In this document: in pieces, positions 9,081 to 16,977 of the stretch
Layout of the letters: each line of letters begins with the position of its first letter
How positions within the stretch are numbered: the stretch's first letter is position 1
NCBI GenBank assembly: GCA_963169915.1
Contig: CAUJEM010000001.1
Span: 1 to 37,054, forward strand
Length of the DNA: 37,054 nt
Reading direction: 5' to 3'
From: Myxococcota bacterium
Lineage (GTDB): Bacteria; Myxococcota_A; Polyangia; Polyangiales; Polyangiaceae
Notes under the pieces: model-generated
What the model saw: the letters and a program-made list of their open reading frames with translations, nothing else
The model's database searches: none
What the model was told of the DNA's origin: nothing
Made by a program: the position numbers and the translations under genes

Positions 9081-9782
9081 ATGCCTACGGACTCACCGGA
9101 GGTGCTCGCGCGCTTCAAGGAGCACCTGCCCCTCGTAGACATCATCACGCGACAATTTCTAAGGACCATGGGGCGCCACGCGGCCTTCGACGACCTGCAG
9201 AGCTTCGGGCGAGAGGGGCTGCTGGACGCCGCTCGCCGCTTCGACCCCGCGCGCGGGGTCCCCTTCCGTAGCTACGCCAACTACCGCATCCGCGGCGCCA
9301 TCGTCGATGGGCTGCGCACCCTGGCGCACCTGCCGCGCCGCGTCCACGAGCGCCTCGCGGCGGAGAGCGCGGCCGCGCAGTACAGCGAGGGTGCCGTCGA
9401 AGATCTGGAGGCCACGCGGCGAGCGATGCCGACCTCGGAGAGCGCCGAGTCGGCGCTGAGCGAGCACCTGGCGGGGATGGCCACCGCCATGGCGCTCGGG
9501 ATCGTCGCCACCCCGGGCCGCCCTGGAACGGATGAGCTGACGTCCGGCGCCGCGCCGCCCAACCCCGAGCACGCCTTGGCGCGGGCGCAGCTGCTCGAGC
9601 TCGTGAAGGGCGCCATCGCGGAGCTCCCCGAGCAGGAGGCCACGCTGGTGCGGCGCCACTACCTCGAGGGAGATCGCTTCGACCACGTCGCCGCCGAGCT
9701 GGGGCTCAGCAAATCGTGGGCGAGCCGCCTCCACACCCGCGCCATCGGACGCCTCGGCCAGCGCCTCCGCTCGCAGCGCTGA
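9081..9782 (+). CDS. FliA/WhiG-type RNA polymerase sigma factor (sigma-28 family)
   Basis: 233-residue alternative sigma factor. Region 2 is clear: DLQSFGREGLLDAARRFDP, then VPFRSYANYRIRGAIVDGLR and the LPRRVHERL start of region 3. Region 4 at the C-terminus (ELPEQEATLVRRHYLEGDRF, then a helix-turn-helix ending SKSWASRLHTRAI) is typical of the FliA class. These factors drive flagellar, type III secretion or developmental regulons. No flagellar gene is visible here, but the divergent neighbour resembles a type III secretion rod protein. An anti-sigma factor gene is not seen. AGGGG lies 2-7 nt before the ATG, and a promoter-like TATCGT lies just upstream of it. Confidence 0.9.
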   Translation: MPTDSPEVLARFKEHLPLVDIITRQFLRTMGRHAAFDDLQSFGREGLLDAARRFDPARGVPFRSYANYRIRGAIVDGLRTLAHLPRRVHERLAAESAAAQYSEGAVEDLEATRRAMPTSESAESALSEHLAGMATAMALGIVATPGRPGTDELTSGAAPPNPEHALARAQLLELVKGAIAELPEQEATLVRRHYLEGDRFDHVAAELGLSKSWASRLHTRAIGRLGQRLRSQR

Positions 9783-9839
9783 GGCGCGGCGCGCGCGCGA
9801 GGTGCGAAGCGCGGCATTCCATGCCAAGCTTGCCGCGGC

Positions 9840-10436
9840 ATGTCTCCCGGCGCGCAGCGCGCAATGACCTACGTGATGGCGGTCCTCGGGAGCCTCACCG
9901 TGCTGTGGTACGTGCGCAGCACGGGGATGCTCCAGCCCGGCGCGGCATGGCTCGAGCTCAGCGACACGGAGTCGAGCGTCTTCGGGGCTTCACTCGGGCT
10001 CTGCCTCGGCGCCGCCACGCTGCTCTCGACGCGCTGGCTGGTCGGGCGCTTCGGGTGGGCCCAGCGGCTGCACCAAGATCTTCGCCCCTACGCGCGCAGC
10101 CAACACCCGGTCAGCTTGGCGCTGGTGGCGCTCGCCAGCGCGCTCACCGAAGAGCTGCTCTTTCGTGGGCTGCTCTTGCCCTGGATCGGGCTCGTCCCGC
10201 AGGCGCTGCTGTTTGGCCTCGTCCATCAGGTCTCCGGTAAGAGCCGCCTCGCGTGGATGGGCTGGGCCGCGCTGATGGGGCTGCTCTTGGGCGCGCTCTA
10301 TCGCCTCACCGGGTCCCTGCTGGGGCCGCTCCTGGCGCATGGGGTCGTCAACCTGGGCAACCTGCTCTACTTGCGGAGTCACGACCCCGCGCCGCGGGCG
10401 CGCGCCCTCGGCGGTCTGCTGGGGCACCGCGGCTGA
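9840..10436 (+). CDS. CPBP-family intramembrane metalloprotease
   Basis: 198-residue polytopic membrane protein of the CAAX prenyl protease 2/bacteriocin-processing family. The three family motifs are present: EELLFR (104-109), FGLVHQ with His129, and HGVVN with His167 and Asn171, on four or more predicted membrane helices. Members cleave within the membrane; their bacterial substrates are mostly unknown. The ATG at 9840 has no clear ribosome binding site, and an in-frame ATG at 9864 is possible. It follows the sigma gene by 57 nt on the same strand. Confidence 0.88.
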   Translation: MSPGAQRAMTYVMAVLGSLTVLWYVRSTGMLQPGAAWLELSDTESSVFGASLGLCLGAATLLSTRWLVGRFGWAQRLHQDLRPYARSQHPVSLALVALASALTEELLFRGLLLPWIGLVPQALLFGLVHQVSGKSRLAWMGWAALMGLLLGALYRLTGSLLGPLLAHGVVNLGNLLYLRSHDPAPRARALGGLLGHRG

Positions 10437-10517
10437 GCGTCCCCTGCGTCGCGCCCCGGCGAGGCGCGCTCGGCACGTCCTGCTCGCGGCCACACCGGCT
10501 TTGATGCTAATTGGTCG

Positions 10518-12035
10518 ATGACGCGCCCTCCGACCATGTCCGCGCCCACCTCGCACGCCCAGCAGAAGCGCTCACGGATCCTCATCGTGGACGACGAGCG
10601 CTTCATCCGCGACGTCCTCGCGGAGTTTCTGTCCATGGAGGGCTACTCCGTCCAGACGGTGGACGACGGGCAGAACGCGATCGAAGAGCTCGGCCGCCAG
10701 AGCTATGATCTCGTGCTGAGCGATCTGAAGATGCCCCGCCTCGGCGGGATGGATCTCCTCAAGGCCATCTCGAGCCACCACCACAACACGCTCACCGTCA
10801 TCATGACGGGCTTCGGCACGGTGGAGACCGCCATCGAGGCCATGAAGGAGGGCGCGTACGACTACGTCCTCAAGCCGTTCAAGGTGGAGGAGGTCCTGCA
10901 CATCGTGCGACGCGGTCTGGAGAAGCAGCGGCTGGCTTCGGAGAACTTGCGGCTCCGTGAGGCGCTCTCGCTCTACAAGATCAGCGAGGCCATCAGCGCC
11001 AGCCTGTCCCTCGACGAGGTGCTCACCACGCTCGAACAGGGGGCCCTGCAGGAGCTGGGTGCGGACGTGGTGAAGACCACGCTCGACGACGGCCAAGGGG
11101 GGTGGGCGGTGCGCGCCACGACGACCTCGGCGCGCGCCCCGGAGCAGGCGGACTTCGGGGAGCTGTCCGCGCGCGAGGTGCTCGAGCGCCTCGGGAGCGG
11201 CGAGCCGCTCATGCTGCACGGCCCGAGCGCGCTCGAGCTGTACGAGGCCACGCCGGAGCCGAGGCCGTCGAGCGTCATGGTGGTCCCGCTCAAGATGCGC
11301 GAGCGACTCATCGGCTGGACGGCCGCCAGCTCGCTCGAGCCCACCCGGCGCTTCGACGAAGGGCAGCGCAAGCTGCTCACCCTGCTGGCGTCTCGCGCCG
11401 CCGCCGCCATCGAGAACGCGCGGCTCTACGAGGACCTCCAGGCGACCTTTCAACAGACCATCCAGAGCCTCGCCACCACCATCGACAAGATGGACCGCTA
11501 CACGGCGGGGCACTCCGAGCGGGTCTCCGTCTACGCGAGTAAGCTCGCCGCTTGGCTGGGGCTCGACGACGCCCGCATCGAGATCGTCCGGCAGGCCGCG
11601 CTGATGCACGACATCGGCAAGGTGGGCTGCGTGCTCAACCTCCACAAGACCGGGAAGCTGACGCCGGAGGAGTACGCCGCCTTCCAGCAGCACCCTAGTA
11701 ACGGCAAAGACATCCTGGAGCCCATCCGCTTCTTGGAGCCCGTCGTCCCCGGCGTCCACCTCCACCACGAGCGCTGGGACGGGCGCGGCTACCCCCTGGG
11801 GCTCACCGCGCAGGGCATCCCGCTCATCGCGCGCATCATCGCCGTGGCGGACGCCTACGACGCCATGACCAGCAACCGCTCGTACCGGCTCGCGATGCCT
11901 CACGAGGTCACCATCGACGAGATCGACCGCTGCGCCGGCACCCAGTTCGATCCCGACGTGGCCGCGGTGTTCACCGAGAACATCGAGGCGCTCCGTGACG
12001 AGCTCCGCGCCGCCGGGCGCCACGTCCCGGAGTGA
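10518..12035 (+). CDS. Response regulator with REC, GAF and HD-GYP domains (cyclic-di-GMP phosphodiesterase)
   Basis: 505-residue RpfG-like protein. The receiver domain (about 20-135) has the acidic pair D25-D26, phosphoacceptor D69 in SDLKMP, and LKPF near its end. A GAF domain spans about 165-300. The HD-GYP domain has GHSERV, MHDIGK (His364, Asp365), HHERWDGRGYP (416-426) and ADAYDAMTSNRSYR, so all residues expected for hydrolysis of c-di-GMP are visible. No partner kinase gene is adjacent; the nearest is the orphan histidine kinase near 16 kb. The start has no ribosome binding site, but GCTAAT ends 6 nt before the ATG. lipB follows after 3 nt, so the two are probably co-transcribed. Confidence 0.93.
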   Translation: MTRPPTMSAPTSHAQQKRSRILIVDDERFIRDVLAEFLSMEGYSVQTVDDGQNAIEELGRQSYDLVLSDLKMPRLGGMDLLKAISSHHHNTLTVIMTGFGTVETAIEAMKEGAYDYVLKPFKVEEVLHIVRRGLEKQRLASENLRLREALSLYKISEAISASLSLDEVLTTLEQGALQELGADVVKTTLDDGQGGWAVRATTTSARAPEQADFGELSAREVLERLGSGEPLMLHGPSALELYEATPEPRPSSVMVVPLKMRERLIGWTAASSLEPTRRFDEGQRKLLTLLASRAAAAIENARLYEDLQATFQQTIQSLATTIDKMDRYTAGHSERVSVYASKLAAWLGLDDARIEIVRQAALMHDIGKVGCVLNLHKTGKLTPEEYAAFQQHPSNGKDILEPIRFLEPVVPGVHLHHERWDGRGYPLGLTAQGIPLIARIIAVADAYDAMTSNRSYRLAMPHEVTIDEIDRCAGTQFDPDVAAVFTENIEALRDELRAAGRHVPE

Positions 12036-12038
12036 GCC

Positions 12039-12818
12039 ATGCGGGAGCTGAGCGCCATCTGGCTCGGGCGCCGCGCCTACGGGCCCGTCTTGGAGCTGCA
12101 AGAGCGGCTGCTCGCGGCGCGGCGTGAAGATCGCGTCGGCGACGTCGTGCTGCTGCTCGAGCACACCCCGGTCGTCACCCTGGGGAGGGGTGCCCACCTC
12201 GAGCACGTGCTGCTGGGTGAAGAGGCGCTGCGCGCGCGCGGCGTGGAGCTCGCCACGACGGGGCGTGGCGGTGACGTCACCGTCCATGGCCCCGGGCAGC
12301 TCGTGGCCTACCCCATCGTCAAGCTGGCGCCCGAGCGCTGTGACGTGCGCCGCTGGGTCGGTGACCTGAGAGAGACCATGGCGCGCGTGGCGGCCGCGCA
12401 GGGCGTCGACGGTGGGGAGCTGCCCGGCAAGCAGTACATCGGCTTCTGGGCGGACGCGGCCAGCCCGGGGCGCTGGCCCGGCGGAGAGCAGGCTGCGCGC
12501 CCCGTGAAGCTCGGCGCCATCGGCGTGCGCTTGTCCTCGTGGACGAGCTGCCACGGCTTCGCGCTGAACCTGAGCACCGACCTGTCGCTCTTCTCGCTCA
12601 TCGTGCCGTGTGGCATCAGCAGCTTGGGGGTCGGCTCGATCGAGGGGCTCACCGGGCGCGCGCCCACGCCGAGGGCGGCGGCGCAGACCGCCTACGACGC
12701 CCTCGCCGAACGGCTGGGAGCACGGCAGCAACCGCTGCGCTATCGCGACGAGCAGCCGCTCGCGCAGCTCATGGCGGAGCTGGGGCTCGGCGCCGACCCG
12801 GCACGCACAGCGCCGTGA
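12039..12818 (+). CDS. lipB: Octanoyl-[acyl-carrier-protein]:protein N-octanoyltransferase LipB
   Basis: Transfers octanoate from acyl carrier protein to lipoyl domains, the first step of lipoate synthesis. The 259 residues include the signature RGGDVTVHGPGQLVAYPI (76-93), active-site Lys157 in KLGAIGVR, and catalytic Cys191 in VPCGI. Residues 131-153 form a Pro/Gly/Ala-rich stretch in the segment ahead of the active-site Lys that looks like a loop insertion. GGAG about 8 nt before the ATG supports the start. It follows the HD-GYP gene by 3 nt. Its last 50 nt overlap the convergent DUF2062 gene. lipA is not in the window. Confidence 0.95.
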   Translation: MRELSAIWLGRRAYGPVLELQERLLAARREDRVGDVVLLLEHTPVVTLGRGAHLEHVLLGEEALRARGVELATTGRGGDVTVHGPGQLVAYPIVKLAPERCDVRRWVGDLRETMARVAAAQGVDGGELPGKQYIGFWADAASPGRWPGGEQAARPVKLGAIGVRLSSWTSCHGFALNLSTDLSLFSLIVPCGISSLGVGSIEGLTGRAPTPRAAAQTAYDALAERLGARQQPLRYRDEQPLAQLMAELGLGADPARTAP

Positions 12819-13209
12819 CGAGCGCGCCGAGGAGCCCCAACCCCGTCGCCAGCACGAGCGCGCCGAGGAGCAGCTCGAGCGGGGCGTCGCCGAGCCGCAG
12901 CGCGTGGAGCGACAAGCTCGGCGCCGGCCGCCCGAGCAGCCACGCGCCCAGCTTCAGCTCAGCAGCCAGCAGCAGCGGCGCCAACAGCGGGTTGGAGACG
13001 TTCGTGGCCACGTAGGCCACGAGGACGTCCAAGCCGAGCGGTAGACCCACGAGCGCGCAGAGCGGCAGGTGCAGGCCGTAGAGCGGAAAGCACCCGATGA
13101 AGAGCCCCACCCCAACGCTGGCCGCCGCGCGCCCGCGCGTCAGCTGGCCGCCGCGGAGTCGCTGCCACGCAGCGCGGAGGGCCGCACGAGCTCGCTGCGC
13201 CACGCTCAC
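12769..13209 (-). CDS. DUF2062 membrane protein
   Basis: 146-residue protein with several hydrophobic helices. The N-terminal motif ASVGVGLFIGCFPLYGLH and the following VATNVSNPLLAPL are typical of DUF2062, a small membrane family of unknown role often found near lipid or glycan genes. The reading frame ends inside the 3-prime end of lipB on the other strand, a 50-nt tail-to-tail overlap. The start is GTG at 13209 without a strong ribosome binding site. Confidence 0.85.
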   Translation of the reverse strand: MSVAQRARAALRAAWQRLRGGQLTRGRAAASVGVGLFIGCFPLYGLHLPLCALVGLPLGLDVLVAYVATNVSNPLLAPLLLAAELKLGAWLLGRPAPSLSLHALRLGDAPLELLLGALVLATGLGLLGALVTALCVPGRRRAPAPP

Positions 13210-13323
13210 GCCAAGACCCCGCTCTGCTGGGAGCGCTCGAGCGCGGTAGGACCCTGCTCATCCATACCCCTCCCAGTGTGCTCCAAGCGCCGACCGGGAC
13301 CAAGGGGCCCACCCCGCGCCGGC

Positions 13324-13352
13324 TTGCTCGGCTCCTGGGCGCCTGCTAGGGC
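13324..13352 (+). promoter_or_regulatory. Candidate promoter of the M23 peptidase gene
   Basis: TTGCTC at 13324-13329 and TAGGGC at 13347-13352 are separated by 17 nt, with TG two bases before the -10 hexamer (extended -10). The hexamer ends 7 nt before the GTG start at 13360, so a transcript starting 7 nt downstream would be leaderless. Confidence 0.4.
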
Positions 13353-13359
13353 AACGCAC

Positions 13360-15282
13360 GTGTCGACGCCCTCTCCGCCTGGCGGGCCGCGCCTCATCGG
13401 TCGCGTCACCGATCCTGCGGTGCTCGAGGACGGGAGCTTGGATCCCAAGCTGGAGCTGGAGGACGCCCCAGCAGGCCCGGCGCCCGAGGGCAACCACGAG
13501 CCAGAGGACGCCGCGCTCCCCACGCTGGATCCGAACCGCCCGCGCGGTGCGGACTTTCGCGCGCGGCTGCTCGCGCGCGTGGAGGCGGCGCGCACCGTGC
13601 CGGAGGACGACGAGGAGGGGGCGCCCACCGAGACGAGGGCCACGGGCCACGGGGCTAGCGAGGCCCAGGGCCTCGGTCCTGCCTCGGCGCGCCGCTCGCC
13701 GCGCAGCCCGCGCCGCCCAGGCCTCTCGCCCAACCTGGTGGCAGCCCTCGGGACCTTGCTGGGCATCGCCGGGGTCTGCTCCCTGGTGGCCCTGGCCATG
13801 CGCCTGGACAAGGGCAGGGTCTCGGCCCTCATCACGCCGCCTCCCACCGCCAGCGCCACGGCCGAGCCCATCACGGCTCCGAGCGCGCCCGCCCCAGCGC
13901 CCAGGCGTGAGCGCGTCAGGGTCCCCGGCCCCTGGCGCATCGCCGACGACACCAGCGGCAAGCGCAAGCTGAAGGGCCACTGCGGGGGCGCGCCGTTCCT
14001 GAAGGCGGCCACGGACACGGGCGTCGAGCTCAAGCAGGCCTACCGCATCATCACCGCGATGAAATCGGTGCGAGATCTCGACAAGTGCGGGCGCAACGAC
14101 GAGTTTTTCGCGCTGGTCGACGCCGCCAAGCGCGTGGTGGCCTTCGAGTACGTCGTCAGCCGAGAGGAGGTCTACCAAGCCCGCGAGGGCGCCGACGGGC
14201 TGCTCAAGGCCGCCAAGCTCGATCTCAAGGTGGAGCGGGAGCAAGTCCAAGCCGCCCTCGCGCTCGGTGACGGTAGCGTCGCCGCCAGCGCCGAGCGCGC
14301 GGGCCTAGATCCTTCCATCGACGTGGCCCTGCGCAAGGCCTTCACGGGCTTTCTCGGCCTCGAGGGCGCGGCCGCCGGGGACCGCCTGCGGCTCATCGCT
14401 CAAGAGCTGTCGGTGCTCGGCGAGTTTGCGCGCTACGCGGGCGTCGAGGCCGCGGAGTATCTCCCGCGAGATCCCAAAGAGCGCCCGACACGGATCTACT
14501 ACTTCAACGGCCGCTCGGAGCGCGGCTACTATGACGCCGAAGGTCGGACGCCCTCGGACGGGGGCTGGGCGTACCCGCTCAAAGAGCCTCGGATCACCTC
14601 ACGCTTCAACCCCAAGCGGGTGCACCCCATCCTGAAGAAGCCCATGCCCCACACCGGCACGGATTTCGGCGCGCCGAGCGGCACCCCCGTCTACGCCACG
14701 CTCTACGGCACCGTGACCCACATTGGCCCCTTGGGGCCCTGCGGGAACACCATCAAGATCGAGCACCCCGGCGGCATCGAGAGCGGCTACTGCCACCTCT
14801 CTCGCTTCGAGGATGGGCTCGCCGTCGGGCAGAAGGTCAAGCGGCTGCAGCCCATCGGTTACGTGGGGACCACGGGGCGCTCCACCGGGCCGCACCTCCA
14901 CTTCTTCGTCAAGCGCAACGGCGCGTTCTTCGACGCTCAATCCCTCAATTTCGGCTCGCTGCGCAGCCTCGCGGCCTCCGAGCGGGATCTCTTCCAGCAG
15001 GCCAAGGCGCGCTACGACGCCGCCCTGGACGCCATCGCGTTGCCGCCGCAGCTCACCGCTCCCGCAGCGCCCACCGCCGCCCCGGACGCGCTGGAGGACT
15101 TCGACAACCACGAGCTAGCGCCGAGCCCAGCGTCCACCCTCCTCCCCACTCCGGGCGCTGGGCCCGCAGCCGCCGCCCCAGCGCCTGCCGCACGCCCCGC
15201 TGGCGGCCCGTCCATCTTCTTGACCGACGAGGACCTGCTCAAGCAGCAGGGCCTCTCCGACGACGGCGAGAGCGCGGAGTAG
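13360..15282 (+). CDS. M23 (LytM/MepM-like) peptidoglycan endopeptidase, membrane-anchored
   Basis: 640-residue protein. An acidic cytoplasmic N-terminal region (1-125) leads to one membrane segment (about 126-147) and a periplasmic region. This region has an OapA/Csd3-like part with the FNGRSERGYYDAEGR and SRFNPKRVHP motifs of MepM-type enzymes. The LytM domain follows with zinc ligands in HTGTDF (His431, Asp435) and HLHF (His512, His514), so it should be active. A Pro/Ala-rich tail ends the protein. The GTG at 13360 is chosen over an in-frame start at 13069 because the earlier part would overlap DUF2062 in antisense and looks non-coding. It likely cleaves peptide cross-links during wall growth. 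Confidence 0.9.
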   Translation: MSTPSPPGGPRLIGRVTDPAVLEDGSLDPKLELEDAPAGPAPEGNHEPEDAALPTLDPNRPRGADFRARLLARVEAARTVPEDDEEGAPTETRATGHGASEAQGLGPASARRSPRSPRRPGLSPNLVAALGTLLGIAGVCSLVALAMRLDKGRVSALITPPPTASATAEPITAPSAPAPAPRRERVRVPGPWRIADDTSGKRKLKGHCGGAPFLKAATDTGVELKQAYRIITAMKSVRDLDKCGRNDEFFALVDAAKRVVAFEYVVSREEVYQAREGADGLLKAAKLDLKVEREQVQAALALGDGSVAASAERAGLDPSIDVALRKAFTGFLGLEGAAAGDRLRLIAQELSVLGEFARYAGVEAAEYLPRDPKERPTRIYYFNGRSERGYYDAEGRTPSDGGWAYPLKEPRITSRFNPKRVHPILKKPMPHTGTDFGAPSGTPVYATLYGTVTHIGPLGPCGNTIKIEHPGGIESGYCHLSRFEDGLAVGQKVKRLQPIGYVGTTGRSTGPHLHFFVKRNGAFFDAQSLNFGSLRSLAASERDLFQQAKARYDAALDAIALPPQLTAPAAPTAAPDALEDFDNHELAPSPASTLLPTPGAGPAAAAPAPAARPAGGPSIFLTDEDLLKQQGLSDDGESAE

Positions 15283-15302
15283 CGCACGGCGCCAGCCGCC
15301 GC

Positions 15303-15320
15303 GCGGCCGCGCGCGGCCGC
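15303..15320. repeat. 18-bp perfect palindrome between convergent genes
   Basis: GCGGCCGCGCGCGGCCGC is its own reverse complement. It lies in the 46-nt gap between the converging M23 and histidine kinase genes, so it could form a hairpin in both transcripts and act as a two-way termination aid. There is no T-run on either side, so this remains inference. Confidence 0.35.
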
Positions 15321-15328
15321 TCCCTCAC

Positions 15329-16927
15329 CTAACGCGGTTCACCGCGCGCGGCCGAGGGCCGCGCGCGCGGCGGCCCGGCGCTGCGAACGCTGAGCACGAA
15401 TTCGCTCCCGGAGATCCCGGGGCTCTCCACGGTGATCGCGCCGCCGTGGGCTTCGGCGATGTGCTTGACCAAGGCGAGCCCGATGCCGCTGCCCCGCACC
15501 TGACGCCCCGCCGCGGACTTGCCGCGGACGAAGCGCTCGAAGATCCGCCGCCGGTCCTCCGGCGCGATCCCCGGCCCTTGGTCGATGACCCGCACCTCGA
15601 TGAAGCCTCCGCGCTCGCGCGCCGTGATCGTGACCTGCTCGCCGTCGGGGGCGTACTTCAAGGCGTTGTCGATCAGGTTGATGACCGCGATCTCGATGGC
15701 GCGCTCGTCCAGGTTGGCCGGCGGCAAGTCGGGCGCGACGTCCAGCACGAGCCGCTTGCCCTCGCGATCCGCGCGGAGGTGACAGGCGTCCACGGCCCGC
15801 GCCAGCACCTCCCCCACCTGCCGCCGCGAGAATTCATAGCCGGCGTGGCCGCGCTCCACCTTCGCGAAATCCAGCACGTTCTCGATGAGCGCGCCGAGGC
15901 GTTCGCTCTCGGACACGATGATCTGCAGGTATTGCTGGCGCTTGGCCTCGGTGTCCACGCGCCCGCTCTGCAGCAGCTCACCGAACATCCGCACGAGCGA
16001 GAGCGGCGTCTTCAGCTCGTGCGAGACGTTGGCGATGAAGTCGCTCTTGAGGTGAGCGAGCTTGCGCTCTCGCGCCAGGGCGAGCAAAATGACGACCAGG
16101 CCACCGAGCGTCACCGCCGCCGAGAGCCCCACCAGGCTCATCTCTAGCACGCGCCGCCGCGCCGCCGCCTCCGCCAGCTCCTCCGAGGCCGAGAGGCTGA
16201 CGTTCACCGTCCACTTGTAGAGCGTCGAGTCGAAGGCGCGCCCCACGGTGAGGCCCCCGCGGCTGAGCGGTGGCCCGAACACGATGCGCCCCTCCTCGTC
16301 CACCACGTTGACGCGGCTCTGCTGGCGGTCACCCCGCTCGGCGAGCGACGGAAACAGCTCGTGGACGATGCGCGCGACGTCATGCCACGCGACGACGAGG
16401 TAGCGCCGGCCGTCGGCGTCGCGCTGCCAGTAGCTCACGAGGTAGCTCTGGTCACCGAAGCTCCGGTGCAGGTGGCGGAGCTCCCCGCGCGGCGGCTCGA
16501 GCTTCAGCTCGGGCAGGATGGAGCGGATGAGCAGCCTCCGGAACCGCTCGTCCTCGGGGCCCGCGGCGCTGCGCGACGCGAAGCTGATGACGGGCTGGTC
16601 CTTCGCGCTGAGATCGACGATGAGGGTGGCCCGCACCGTGGGCGTCTGTCGGGCCGCGATCTTGAGCCACTCGGCGCTGCTCACGTCGCGCTCCTCTGGC
16701 ACCATGAGCTGCACGAGCACGGCGTCTTGTTCGACGATCCGTTTGTCGAGCCGATCGACCTTCTCGCTCACGAGCGCCAGCGTCGCCTCTACGACGGAGC
16801 GCTCCCTGAGCCGCTCGAGCTGAAATCCGCTTCGGAACGTGATGCCGGTGAGCACGAGCACGCTGAGCACGAGCGCGGGCAACAAGAGGAACGTGATCCA
16901 GCGCTCGCGCCTGCTGCCTTCGGCCAC
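15329..16927 (-). CDS. Orphan membrane sensor histidine kinase
   Basis: 532-residue kinase with a membrane segment at about 12-33, a roughly 200-residue periplasmic sensor domain, and a second membrane segment near 255-280. The dimerisation/phosphoacceptor helix has SHELKTP with His303. The ATPase domain shows the N box NLIDNALKYAPDG, DQGPGIAPED and GSGIGLALVKHI. All catalytic boxes are intact. No response regulator gene is adjacent, so its partner is elsewhere; the REC-GAF-HD-GYP protein near 11 kb is one candidate. The start is GTG at 16927, with TATCGT ending 6 nt upstream and a GGGG stretch between. Confidence 0.93.
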   Translation of the reverse strand: MAEGSRRERWITFLLLPALVLSVLVLTGITFRSGFQLERLRERSVVEATLALVSEKVDRLDKRIVEQDAVLVQLMVPEERDVSSAEWLKIAARQTPTVRATLIVDLSAKDQPVISFASRSAAGPEDERFRRLLIRSILPELKLEPPRGELRHLHRSFGDQSYLVSYWQRDADGRRYLVVAWHDVARIVHELFPSLAERGDRQQSRVNVVDEEGRIVFGPPLSRGGLTVGRAFDSTLYKWTVNVSLSASEELAEAAARRRVLEMSLVGLSAAVTLGGLVVILLALARERKLAHLKSDFIANVSHELKTPLSLVRMFGELLQSGRVDTEAKRQQYLQIIVSESERLGALIENVLDFAKVERGHAGYEFSRRQVGEVLARAVDACHLRADREGKRLVLDVAPDLPPANLDERAIEIAVINLIDNALKYAPDGEQVTITARERGGFIEVRVIDQGPGIAPEDRRRIFERFVRGKSAAGRQVRGSGIGLALVKHIAEAHGGAITVESPGISGSEFVLSVRSAGPPRARPSAARGEPR

Positions 16928-16977
16928 GGCCCCACGATAGCGCGACGGCGGGGCTTCGCCCGCACGGCGTGGCCTGG

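Noticed and set aside
9813..9825. GGCAT-TCC-ATGCC inverted repeat upstream of the CPBP gene
   Set aside because: Short stem without other support; could occur by chance in this composition.
10572..12731. 719-codon open frame on the minus strand opposite the HD-GYP and lipB genes
   Set aside because: Both genes on the plus strand have full family motifs; the antisense frame is Arg/Asp/Glu/His-rich, has no motifs, and is open only because stop codons are rare in GC-rich DNA.
13069..13359. N-terminal extension of the M23 peptidase frame
   Set aside because: Overlaps the DUF2062 gene on the other strand and adds non-conserved sequence; a promoter-like pair lies within it.
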